Shown here: one piece after another, positions 34,551 to 42,657 of the stretch
How positions within the stretch are numbered: position 1 is the first letter of the stretch
Layout: the number at the start of each line of letters is the position of its first letter
DNA from: Duganella sp. CF458
GTDB taxonomy: Bacteria > Pseudomonadota > Gammaproteobacteria > Burkholderiales > Burkholderiaceae_D
NCBI RefSeq assembly: GCF_900113115.1
Contig: NZ_FOOF01000014.1
Coordinates: 62,001 to 126,000, forward strand
Reading direction: 5' to 3'
Length of the DNA stretch: 64,000 bases
The notes under the pieces: generated by a model
The model's input: the letters and a program-made list of their open reading frames with translations, nothing else
Database searches by the model: none
What the model was told of the DNA's origin: nothing
Made by a program: the position numbers and the translations under genes

Positions 34551-35819
34551 ATGACTTACCTCATCGACCGTCGTTTGCAGGGCAAGAACAAGTCCGCGGT
34601 CAACCGCGAACGGTTTTTGCGGCGTTACAAAGGCCAGATCAAGGATGCCGTCGGGCGCGCCATCAAGGGGCGCTCGATCACCGACATCGAGAATGGCGAA
34701 AAAGTATCGATTCCCGTCAAGGACGTGAACGAGCCCTCGTTCGGCCACGCCCACGGCGGGGTCTGGGAAGTGGTCAATCCCGGCAACGAGGAATACCAGA
34801 AAGGCGACCAGATCAACCGTCCCAAGGGCGGCGGGGGCAGCGGCCGCGGCCGTGCAGGCAATAGCGACCAGACCAGCGAGGATGATTTCATCTTCGAACT
34901 GTCGCGCGAAGAATTCATGAACTACTTCTTCGAAGACCTGGAACTGCCGCACATGATCAAGACCCAGCTCACGGCGACCACCGAATTCAAGCCGCAACGG
35001 GCCGGTTACACGGTGTCGGGCACGCCGTCCAATATCCACGTGCTGCGCTCGCTGCGCGGCGCCCTGGGCCGCCGCATCGCGGTCGGCGGCAGTTCCCGCA
35101 AGCGCCTGATCGAGGCCGAGCGCGAACTGGAGGAACTGCTGGTGGCCGGCGCCCCGCTCGACGACCCGCAAGTGATCGAGCTGAAGAAACTGATCCACCA
35201 CCTGCACACCCGGCTGCTGGCGATTCCATACATCGATCCTTTCGACCTGCGCTATTCCAACCGCATCAAGGTGCCGAAGCCGATGACCCAGGCCGTGATG
35301 TTCTGCATCATGGACGTGTCGGGTTCGATGGACGAGCAGCGCAAGGATACCGCCAAGCGCTTCTTCATCCTGCTTTACCTGTTCCTCAAACGCGTGTACG
35401 ACAAGATCGAAGTGGTGTTCATCCGCCACCATACGGCCGCCTCGGAAGTGGACGAGAACGAATTCTTCCACTCGCGCGAATCGGGCGGCACCGTGGTGTC
35501 TTCCGCGCTGCACCTGCTGAACAAGATCATCGACGAGCGCTTTGGCAGCGGCAGCTGGAATGCCTATGTGGCGCAAGCGTCCGACGGCGACAACTGGGAC
35601 AACGATTCCGTGCTGTGCCGGCAACTGCTGGTCAACACCATCATGCCCAAGGTGCAGTACTACACGTATGTCGAAATCACCGACGGCCCGCCACAGAACC
35701 TGTGGGAGCAATACGCCCAGATCCCTGAATACCACCAGCACTTCGCCATGCAGAAGATAGTCACGCCGGCCGATATCTATCCGGTGTTCCGCGAACTGTT
35801 CAAGAAGCAACCAAAATGA
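34551..35819 (+). CDS. yeaH: YeaH/YhbH family protein (DUF444)
   Basis: This 422-residue partner of PrkA has a basic N-terminus (DRRLQGKNKSAVNRERFLRR) and a Gly/Arg-rich stretch near 85-105. A von Willebrand A-like domain with MIDAS motif DVSGS (255-259, in FCIMDVSGSMDEQRKDTAKR) follows. The family co-occurs strictly with PrkA and SpoVR. It is 49 bp downstream of prkA with ribosome-binding site AGGAGG and overlaps spoVR by ATGA. It is presumably a metal-dependent protein-interaction subunit. Confidence 0.95.
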   Translation: MTYLIDRRLQGKNKSAVNRERFLRRYKGQIKDAVGRAIKGRSITDIENGEKVSIPVKDVNEPSFGHAHGGVWEVVNPGNEEYQKGDQINRPKGGGGSGRGRAGNSDQTSEDDFIFELSREEFMNYFFEDLELPHMIKTQLTATTEFKPQRAGYTVSGTPSNIHVLRSLRGALGRRIAVGGSSRKRLIEAERELEELLVAGAPLDDPQVIELKKLIHHLHTRLLAIPYIDPFDLRYSNRIKVPKPMTQAVMFCIMDVSGSMDEQRKDTAKRFFILLYLFLKRVYDKIEVVFIRHHTAASEVDENEFFHSRESGGTVVSSALHLLNKIIDERFGSGSWNAYVAQASDGDNWDNDSVLCRQLLVNTIMPKVQYYTYVEITDGPPQNLWEQYAQIPEYHQHFAMQKIVTPADIYPVFRELFKKQPK

Positions 35820-37354
35820 ACCAGATGACCAAGCGCCCACCCCATCCCCGGGCCCTGCCGGAGCAATCCGAATGGACGTTTGAATTGATCGAGCAAGCGC
35901 ACGAGGAAATCCGCCGCGTGGCCCACAACTTCGGGCTGGATACCTATCCCAACCAGCTGGAGATCATTACTGCCGAGCAAATGATGGATGCCTACACCTC
36001 CGTGGGCATGCCGGTATCGTATGCGCACTGGTCGTTCGGCAAGCATTTCCTCGCCACCGAGAAAGGCTACAAGCGCGGGCAGATGGGGTTGGCTTATGAG
36101 ATCGTCATCAACTCCAACCCCTGCATCGCCTATTTAATGGAGGAGAACAGCCTGACCATGCAGGCGCTGGTGATTGCGCACGCGGCCTATGGCCACAATT
36201 CTTTCTTCAAGGGCAACTACCTGTTCAAGACCTGGACCGATGCCGACGCCATCATCGATTACATGGTGTTCGCCAAGAATTACATCACCGAGTGCGAACA
36301 GCGGCATGGCATCGATGCCATCGAATTGCTGCTCGATTCCTGCCACGCGATCCAGCACTATGGCGTCGACCGCTACAAGCGGCCGGCCAAGCTGTCGCTG
36401 GCGCAGGAAGCGATGAAGCAGAAAGAGCGCGAAGCCTACCTGCAATCGCAGATCAACGAATTGTGGCGCACCGTGCCGCGGCGCGAGGAAGAAGCGGTCG
36501 ACAAGCCGGCGCCGCGCTTCCCGCCCGAGCCGGAAGAAAACCTGCTGTACTTTATAGAGAAGTACGCGCCGCTGCTGGAACCGTGGCAGCGCGAGATCGT
36601 GCGCATCGTGCGCAAGATCAGCCAGTATTTCTACCCGCAGCGCCAGACCCAGGTGATGAACGAGGGCTGGGCCACCTTCTGGCATTACACCATCCTCAAC
36701 CAGTTGTACGACGAGGGCGTGATCAGCGATGGCTTCATGATGGAATTCCTGAAGAGCCATACCAATGTGGTGTACCAGCCGCCGGTGCATAGCCCCTATT
36801 ACAACGGGATCAATCCCTATGCGCTGGGCTTCGCGATGATGTCAGACATCCGACGAATCTGCGAGAACCCCACGCAGGAAGACCGCGAATGGTTCCCCGA
36901 TATCGCCGGCAGCGACTGGAAGAAGACGCTCGACTTCGCGATGCGCAATTTCAAGGACGAAAGTTTCATTGCCCAATACCTGTCGCCGCGCCTGATCCGC
37001 GAGTTCCACTTCTTTGCGGTATTAGATGACGACAAGAACGACAAGCTGGCGGTTTCGGCCATCCACGACGAGCTGGGCTACCGCTATGTGCGGCAAATGC
37101 TGGCCGACCAGTACAACCTGGGCAACCGCGAGCCCAATATACAGGTGTGGTCGGTCAATACCCGCGACGACCGCGCCCTGACACTGCGCCACACGCAGTA
37201 CAACCGCCGCCCCCTCAACCAACAGGCCAATGAAGTCCTGAAGCACGTGGCCCGCCTCTGGGGATTCGACGTTCACCTGGATACGGTCGCGCCGGATGGC
37301 CAGGTGATCAGCACCATCGAGTGCAAGCGCGAGAAGCGCAACCGGGTGATCTGA
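35816..37354 (+). CDS. SpoVR family protein
   Basis: SpoVR proteins (YcgB in E. coli) accompany PrkA and YeaH. In Bacillus, SpoVR is needed for proper spore cortex formation, but the biochemical role is unknown. The 512-residue product shows family blocks such as SYAHWSFGKHFLATEKGYKRG, EENSLTMQALVIAHAAYGHNSFF and MNEGWATFWHYTILNQLYDEG. The His and Glu residues suggest metal binding. It ends the prkA operon; I see no clear terminator after it. Confidence 0.95.
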   Translation: MNQMTKRPPHPRALPEQSEWTFELIEQAHEEIRRVAHNFGLDTYPNQLEIITAEQMMDAYTSVGMPVSYAHWSFGKHFLATEKGYKRGQMGLAYEIVINSNPCIAYLMEENSLTMQALVIAHAAYGHNSFFKGNYLFKTWTDADAIIDYMVFAKNYITECEQRHGIDAIELLLDSCHAIQHYGVDRYKRPAKLSLAQEAMKQKEREAYLQSQINELWRTVPRREEEAVDKPAPRFPPEPEENLLYFIEKYAPLLEPWQREIVRIVRKISQYFYPQRQTQVMNEGWATFWHYTILNQLYDEGVISDGFMMEFLKSHTNVVYQPPVHSPYYNGINPYALGFAMMSDIRRICENPTQEDREWFPDIAGSDWKKTLDFAMRNFKDESFIAQYLSPRLIREFHFFAVLDDDKNDKLAVSAIHDELGYRYVRQMLADQYNLGNREPNIQVWSVNTRDDRALTLRHTQYNRRPLNQQANEVLKHVARLWGFDVHLDTVAPDGQVISTIECKREKRNRVI

Positions 37355-37720
37355 GCGCCGCTTTTGACAGAGTTACGTCGAAGCAACAGACTTCACCAAA
37401 TTTCCTTAGCCTGGCCGACGCTGTTGGCAAGCAATCTTTTGTCTTAAAGAAAAAGTGATGAAGATCAATCGCAGGGGCGAAAGATTGGTCAATTTTCTCT
37501 TGCTTTTTCTGCCAGACCACTTTGCAGTCGTCCGGTAACAGCCTGCCAATATGGGGCTAAGGGCATGAAATTTAAACGGTTTTCGGGACAAAATTCTATG
37601 CAAAAATCCAAAATTCGTATGTATAATTCGCCGACGTCCCGGATGCGGCTGTAGCTTTGTGTCGCCATTTTGGGGGTTTAAAAGGTAGCAACACAAGAGT
37701 TGGTATTGGAGAAAGCAGGC
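37355..37720 (+). promoter_or_regulatory. tonB upstream region with TATAAT and an FNR-like site
   Basis: This 366-bp AT-richer gap has no convincing gene. A consensus -10 TATAAT is at 37622-37627, about 95 bp before tonB, with a weak -35 (TGCAAA at 37599). A near-match FNR-type site GTGATGAAGATCAA (37455-37468) lies far upstream of it, so its role is doubtful. No Fur-box match was found here. Confidence 0.4.
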
Positions 37721-38383
37721 ATGAATTTCAGTGATAACGAGAAAATTGCCGGGAAGAAGAACTATACGGGCATCGCGTTCGTCGTAGTCCTGCACCTTGT
37801 AGCTGGTTACGGCATCGTATCCGGCCTGGGCAAGAAAATGATTAGCAAGATGATCGAACCGGTGGAGACCAAGATCATCGAGGAGGTAGCCCCGCCTCCG
37901 CCAAAAGAACTGCCGCCACCGCCACCTCCACCAGAGATGAAGGCACCACCACCGCCATTCATTCCTCCGGTTGAAGTGAACGTGCAGCAACCGCCGCCAG
38001 CGCAGAACGTGATCGCTAACGCGACCAACGTGAAGCCAGCCACCACCGATATTCGCCCAGCCCCTCCAGCGGCACCAGCACCTGCAGCCCCTCCGGCAAC
38101 TGGTGTACGTACCCCGGCTGTGGTCGACTTTGGTACCTGCGCCAAGCCAGAATGGCCAAAATCGTCGCTGCGTAACGAAGAAACCGGTACCGTGACCCTG
38201 TCGTTCCTGATCAGTGCGGACGGCCGTGTCGGCGATTCGAAAGTAGTGAAATCTAGTGGTTTCCGTGATTTGGACAAGGCGGCCGTGGTCGGTATCGCCA
38301 AGTGCAAATTCAAGCCAGCCACCGTGGATGGCCATCCACAAGAAACCTGGCAACAGATGCAATACGTCTGGACGCTGGAATAA
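37721..38383 (+). CDS. tonB: TonB family energy transducer
   Basis: TonB transmits proton-motive force from ExbB/ExbD to outer-membrane receptors. This 220-residue protein has one N-terminal membrane helix (about 16-35) with His25 in VVLHLVAGY, the position of the functional TonB histidine. A Pro-rich periplasmic span (58-125, with runs of Pro) and a C-terminal TonB domain (about 135-220) follow. Two Cys, C140 and C195, could form a disulfide in the C-terminal domain. The start at 37721 gives MNFSDN. It heads tonB-exbB-exbD-exbD. Codon choice (more GCT, CCA, CGT) differs from neighbours and hints at high expression. Confidence 0.96.
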   Translation: MNFSDNEKIAGKKNYTGIAFVVVLHLVAGYGIVSGLGKKMISKMIEPVETKIIEEVAPPPPKELPPPPPPPEMKAPPPPFIPPVEVNVQQPPPAQNVIANATNVKPATTDIRPAPPAAPAPAAPPATGVRTPAVVDFGTCAKPEWPKSSLRNEETGTVTLSFLISADGRVGDSKVVKSSGFRDLDKAAVVGIAKCKFKPATVDGHPQETWQQMQYVWTLE

Positions 38384-38470
38384 ACCTGAGGCAGAACACC
38401 GTCTCGCAACTAAGTAAGTCCGTTGTCGTTTAAGCCAGCGAACTGATTATTTTTCAAATTTGGAGGAAGC

Positions 38471-39391
38471 ATGTTTAAGAATACCCGTTTGTCCGCTGTA
38501 CTGGCCGCTGTGCTGTTCTCGGTGACCGCAGCTACCGCCCTGGTAAGCGCCCCAGCCATGGCTGACGCGCCTGCCCCGGCAGCCGCTACGGCTCCAGCCG
38601 CTGACGCACCTGCAGCGCCAGCAGCCGACGCGGCAGCCGCTCCAGCAGAAGCCGCAGCCGCTCCAGCTGCCGCCGCTGCTCCAGCTGCTAAAGAAGAAGT
38701 CGAAAACCCATTCGGTATCGCCGCTGTGTGGGAAGCCGGCTTCGTTGCTCGTGCTACCCTGATCATCCTGTCGATCATGTCGATCGGTTCCTGGTACATC
38801 ATCGTGACCAAGATCTTCGACCAACAGAAGATCTTCAAACAGCAGAAAGAAACCGCTGCCAAGTTCTGGAAAGCATCCTCGATCGCTGCCGGCACCGCGA
38901 CCCTGACCGAAGGTTCCCCATTCCGCTTCATCGCTGAATCCGGCACCAAGGCAACCGCTCACCACGACGGCGCCCTGCTGGAACAAATCGACCTGTCGAC
39001 CTGGGTCACCATGTCCATCCAGCGCGCTGTTGACAAAGTGCAGTCCCGTCTGTCCGACGGCCTGTCCTTCCTGGCAACCGTTGGTTCGACCGCTCCGTTC
39101 ATCGGCCTGTTCGGTACCGTGTGGGGTATTTACGGCGCGCTGACCAACATCGGCATGACCGGTAACGCATCGATCGACAAAGTGGCTGGCCCAGTGGGTG
39201 AAGCGCTGATCATGACCGCGTTCGGTCTGCTGGTCGCAGTTCCTGCAGTTCTGGGTTACAACTGGCTGCTGCGTCGTAACAAGACCGCCATGGAAGATGT
39301 ACGTTCGTTCTCCGCTGACGTGCACTCCGTGCTGATCTCCGGCGCAATGTCCACCTCGAACGCTGCTGCTTCGTCGAAAAAAGTAGGTTAA
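38471..39391 (+). CDS. exbB: ExbB-type MotA/TolQ/ExbB proton channel protein with exported Ala-rich N-terminus
   Basis: This 306-residue ExbB forms the pentameric stator of the TonB complex. It carries a signal peptide (cleavage after AMA at 31) and an Ala/Pro-rich periplasmic extension (32-75). Three membrane helices follow, the first near 92-115 (ARATLIILSIMSIGSWYIIV) and the last two framing LATVGSTAPFIGLFGTVWG and EALIMTAFGLLVAVPAVLGY. Ribosome-binding site GGAGG. Extended ExbBs of this type are known in proteobacteria. Confidence 0.95.
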   Translation: MFKNTRLSAVLAAVLFSVTAATALVSAPAMADAPAPAAATAPAADAPAAPAADAAAAPAEAAAAPAAAAAPAAKEEVENPFGIAAVWEAGFVARATLIILSIMSIGSWYIIVTKIFDQQKIFKQQKETAAKFWKASSIAAGTATLTEGSPFRFIAESGTKATAHHDGALLEQIDLSTWVTMSIQRAVDKVQSRLSDGLSFLATVGSTAPFIGLFGTVWGIYGALTNIGMTGNASIDKVAGPVGEALIMTAFGLLVAVPAVLGYNWLLRRNKTAMEDVRSFSADVHSVLISGAMSTSNAAASSKKVG

Positions 39392-39395
39392 TACC

Positions 39396-39821
39396 ATGTC
39401 GATGTCCGTAGGCTCCGAAGGCGGAGACGACAGCTTCAACAGTGAGATCAACACGACGCCGCTCGTGGACATCATGCTGGTGCTGCTGATCATCTTCCTG
39501 ATCACGAGCCCGGTCGTTCTCAAACTGCAGAAGATCAACCTGCCGGAAGAGATCAACCAGGCAATCCAGACCAAGCCAGAGAACGTCAACATCGTTGTTA
39601 ACAAGGATGGCGACATCTACTGGAACCAGAAGAAAATGCGCGACGCCAATGAGCTGTTCGATTTTCTGAAAGAGGAAGCTGTGAAGGTGCCTCAGCCTGA
39701 AGTTCATGTCCGCGGCGACAAAGACGCGAAGTATGAATCGATCGGCCGTGTGATCTACACCACCCAGCGCGCTGGCATCCAGAAGGTCGGTTTCATTACC
39801 GAACCACCTGATAAGATGTAA
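39396..39821 (+). CDS. exbD: ExbD-type transport protein, first copy
   Basis: ExbD is the single-span partner of ExbB. The 141-residue protein has the membrane helix TTPLVDIMLVLLIIFLITSP with the essential proton-carrying Asp25, followed by a periplasmic domain (about 48-141). It starts 4 bp after exbB. It has the same opening MSMSVGS as the second copy but a different periplasmic domain. Confidence 0.95.
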   Translation: MSMSVGSEGGDDSFNSEINTTPLVDIMLVLLIIFLITSPVVLKLQKINLPEEINQAIQTKPENVNIVVNKDGDIYWNQKKMRDANELFDFLKEEAVKVPQPEVHVRGDKDAKYESIGRVIYTTQRAGIQKVGFITEPPDKM

Positions 39822-39827
39822 GAACAA

Positions 39828-39854
39828 GCCGCCCCTGGCTGTCACGGGGGCGGC
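39828..39854 (+). other. GC-rich hairpin between the two exbD genes
   Basis: GCCGCCCC pairs with GGGGCGGC around an 11-base loop in the 54-bp gap. No U-run follows, so it is more likely an mRNA-processing or differential-stability element than a terminator. Confidence 0.5.
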
Positions 39855-39875
39855 CTTCTGAAAAGGAAACAATTC

Positions 39876-40298
39876 ATGAGTATGAGCGTAGGTAGCTCCA
39901 GCGGCGAAGCAGAACCGATGATGGAAATGAACATGACGCCGATGATCGACGTCATGCTGGTTCTGATTATTCTGCTGATCATTACCATTCCAAAAGCGAA
40001 CCACTCGGTCAACCTGAACATGCCGGTCGGCACCCCGCCACCGCCAACCAAGGAACCTGTGGTCGTGACCATCGACGTTGACTTCGACGGCACCATCCTG
40101 TGGGACAACGTGGTCGTACCTGACCGCCCTGCCCTGGAAAACAAGCTGATCGCCGTAGCGGCACAGGCTGACCAGCCTGAAGTGCACCTGCGCCCGAACA
40201 AGCTGGTTAACTACAGCGTGGTGGCAGGCGTGATGGCGTCGGCCCAGCGTCTGGGCGTCACCAAGATTGGTCTGGTCGGCAACGAGCAGTTCCAGTAA
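39876..40298 (+). CDS. exbD: ExbD-type transport protein, second copy
   Basis: This second ExbD of 140 residues has Asp25 in TPMIDVMLVLIILLIITIP and a periplasmic domain rich in Pro at its start (GTPPPPTKEPVVVTIDV). Paired exbD genes occur in several proteobacteria where TonB systems serve many receptors; the two copies may form heteromers. Followed after 31 bp by a terminator. Confidence 0.94.
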   Translation: MSMSVGSSSGEAEPMMEMNMTPMIDVMLVLIILLIITIPKANHSVNLNMPVGTPPPPTKEPVVVTIDVDFDGTILWDNVVVPDRPALENKLIAVAAQADQPEVHLRPNKLVNYSVVAGVMASAQRLGVTKIGLVGNEQFQ

Positions 40299-40329
40299 AT
40301 AATTGGGCCAACACACCCTTTATTTTCCC

Positions 40330-40355
40330 AAATAGGCAGGTTATCCTGCCTATTT
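40330..40355 (+). terminator. Terminator after the tonB-exbBD operon
   Basis: A perfect 11-bp stem AAATAGGCAGG / CCTGCCTATTT with loop TTAT is followed by CGCATTTT. It separates exbD from the TPR gene, though some read-through is likely because the U-run is weak. Confidence 0.75.
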
Positions 40356-40382
40356 CGCATTTTGAAGAAAGAAAATCACCCC

Positions 40383-41594
40383 ATGATTAAGTTTCGTCTC
40401 GCACATTTTGGCCTGGTAATGGCCGCAATCGGTTTCAATGCTGCCGTTCCAATGATGGGTGTTTCGTCCATCGCCTATGCCGAGAACGTGCGCGCTGAAG
40501 TGGGTAAGCCACTGCAGGAAGCGCAGAAGCTGGCCTCCTCCGGCCGTTACAAGGAAGCCCTCGCGAAACTGAAGGAAGCCGATGCAGTCGGCGGCAAGTC
40601 GGAACTGGAAAAATTCCAGATCGAATACACCCGTGGCTCGGCCGCGACCGCTGCCGGCGAGAACGAAACCGCGGCCCGCGCATTCGAACAAGTGCTGGCT
40701 TCCCCTAAGCTGTCGTCGGCACAAGCACCCAAGATTACCGAAGCCCTGGCCAGCATCTACCTGCGCGCCCGCGACTATCCAAAGGCGATCACCTACATCC
40801 AGAAGGTGCTGAAGGATAATCCGAACAACTCGCAGATGCGCGAGCAGCTGATCCAGACTTACTACCAGAGCGGCAAGCTGAACGAAGCGGCCAAGGAACT
40901 GCAAGGCGCCAAGTCCGAAGGCAGCCTGCAGATGCTGGCCAACATCCAGCTGAAGCAGAACGACAAGGCCGGCTACGTGCAGACCCTGGAAAAGCTGGCG
41001 GCGTCCTATCCGAAGGCATCCTACTGGGCTGACCTGCTGAACCGCGTGGTGGGCAAGCCAGGCTTCTCCTCGTCCCTGAACCTGGACGTGATGCGCCTCA
41101 AGCTGGCCCTGAAGCAGATCGCCAAGCCGGCTGAATTCATGGAAATGGGCCAGTTGTCCCTGCAAGCGGGCAATGCCGCTGAAGCGCTGAAGATCGTCGA
41201 CGAAGGCTACAAGAAAGGTGCCCTGGGCACCGGCGCCGACGCCGGCCGCCACCAGCGCCTGAAAGACCTGGCCGCCAAGACCCTGGCCGACCAGCAGAAG
41301 AACGCCGCCACCCAGGAAGCCAACTTCCGCAAGGAAAAGGATGCCGACGGCCTGGCCAACCTGGGCTACGCCATGGTTTCCGACGGCAAGGCCGATGGCC
41401 TGAAGCTGATGGAAGAAGCGATCAAGCTGGGCACCGGCCGCAAGCCGGAAGAAATGAAGCTGCACTACGGCGTGGCGCAGTACATCGCCGGCAAGAAGGC
41501 TGCTGCAGTCAGCACCCTGAAGTCGGTGAAAGGCAGCGCCGGCGAGCCGGAACTGGCCCGCTACTGGACCATGTACATTAACAACCCGGTCTAA
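40383..41594 (+). CDS. Exported tetratricopeptide-repeat protein
   Basis: This 403-residue protein has a signal peptide (cleavage after SIAYA near 33) and helical TPR-like repeats throughout (LQEAQKLASSGRYKEALAKL, AARAFEQVLASPKLSSAQAP, YPKAITYIQKVLKDNPNNSQ). It probably acts as a periplasmic scaffold. It follows tonB-exbBD closely, so a link to TonB-dependent uptake is reasonable but unproven. The ATG at 40383 is preferred to an in-frame TTG at 40362. Confidence 0.85.
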   Translation: MIKFRLAHFGLVMAAIGFNAAVPMMGVSSIAYAENVRAEVGKPLQEAQKLASSGRYKEALAKLKEADAVGGKSELEKFQIEYTRGSAATAAGENETAARAFEQVLASPKLSSAQAPKITEALASIYLRARDYPKAITYIQKVLKDNPNNSQMREQLIQTYYQSGKLNEAAKELQGAKSEGSLQMLANIQLKQNDKAGYVQTLEKLAASYPKASYWADLLNRVVGKPGFSSSLNLDVMRLKLALKQIAKPAEFMEMGQLSLQAGNAAEALKIVDEGYKKGALGTGADAGRHQRLKDLAAKTLADQQKNAATQEANFRKEKDADGLANLGYAMVSDGKADGLKLMEEAIKLGTGRKPEEMKLHYGVAQYIAGKKAAAVSTLKSVKGSAGEPELARYWTMYINNPV

Positions 41595-41615
41595 GCAAAG
41601 CCGGGCTGAGCCAAG

Positions 41616-41649
41616 AAAAGCGCTGCCTGCACCCGCAGGCAGCGCTTTT
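41616..41649 (+). terminator. Strong rho-independent terminator after the TPR gene
   Basis: A perfect 15-bp stem AAAAGCGCTGCCTGC / GCAGGCAGCGCTTTT with loop ACCC is followed by a U-run. Confidence 0.93.
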
Positions 41650-41695
41650 TGTCTTTCAGCACGTATAATCAAGCATTTACGCCAAGCAAACCAGC

Positions 41696-42646
41696 ATGAA
41701 GGTATTTCGCGGACTCCCCAATGCAGCGGCGCGTGCGCCCTGCGCCCTGACGATCGGCAACTTCGACGGTGTCCACCGCGGCCACCAGGCGTTGCTGGCG
41801 CGCGTGCGCGCGGCCGCCGATCGCCTCGGGCTGGAATCGGCCGTGATGACCTTCGAGCCGCATCCGCGCGAATTCTTTGCCCGCAAGATGGGCGATCTGT
41901 CGAAAGCCCCGCCGCGCATCGCCAACCTGCGCGACAAGCTGCAGGCGTTGGAAAACAATGGCGTGGACCGCGTGATCGTCGAACACTTCTGCGACGCTTT
42001 CGCCGGCCAGTCGCCGCAAAGCTTCGTGGAGAAGGTGCTGGTGGAAGGCCTGCACGTGAAATGGCTGATGGTGGGCGACGATTTCTGCTATGGCGCCAGG
42101 CGCGCCGGCAATGTCGCCATGCTGGCCGAAGCGGGCCGGCAATACGGCTTTGAGGTCGAAGTGCTGCCGACGGTGCGCAATGGCGAGAACCGCATCTCCT
42201 CCTCCGCCGTGCGCAGCGCGCTTTCCGAGGGCGATTTCCCGCATGCGCAGGCGCTGCTGGGCCACCCTTACTCGATTTCCGGCCACGTGATCCACGGCGC
42301 CAAACTGGGACGCGATATCGGCTTCCCGACGCTGAACCTGCGCGTGCCGCACCGCCCTGCCCTGTCCGGCATCTTCATCGTGCAAGTGCACGGCCTGGAC
42401 GGAAAGCCGCTGCCGGCCGTGGCCAGCCTGGGCGTACGCCCGACGGTGGAAGACGCCGGCCGCGTGCTGCTGGAAGTCCACGTTTTCGATTTCGCCCGGA
42501 ATTGCTACGGCAAGGTGGTGCGCGTCGAATTCCTGCAGAAGATACGTGACGAAGAAAAGTTCGTTGACCTGCCAACCCTGGTCAAAGCCATCGAGCGCGA
42601 CGCCGACCAAGCGCGCGCCTTCTTCGCCACCCGAAACAAAAACTAA
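41696..42646 (+). CDS. ribF: Bifunctional riboflavin kinase / FAD synthetase RibF
   Basis: RibF phosphorylates riboflavin to FMN and then adenylates FMN to FAD. The 316-residue protein has the N-terminal nucleotidyltransferase domain with [13 protein letters not shown] (19-31) and the C-terminal kinase domain beginning near 200 ([20 protein letters not shown]). It sits just ahead of ileS and lspA, the common proteobacterial order. No FMN riboswitch-like conserved sequence is visible in the short leader. Confidence 0.97.
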   Translation: MKVFRGLPNAAARAPCALTIGNFDGVHRGHQALLARVRAAADRLGLESAVMTFEPHPREFFARKMGDLSKAPPRIANLRDKLQALENNGVDRVIVEHFCDAFAGQSPQSFVEKVLVEGLHVKWLMVGDDFCYGARRAGNVAMLAEAGRQYGFEVEVLPTVRNGENRISSSAVRSALSEGDFPHAQALLGHPYSISGHVIHGAKLGRDIGFPTLNLRVPHRPALSGIFIVQVHGLDGKPLPAVASLGVRPTVEDAGRVLLEVHVFDFARNCYGKVVRVEFLQKIRDEEKFVDLPTLVKAIERDADQARAFFATRNKN

Positions 42647-42657
42647 CGTTATTTATC

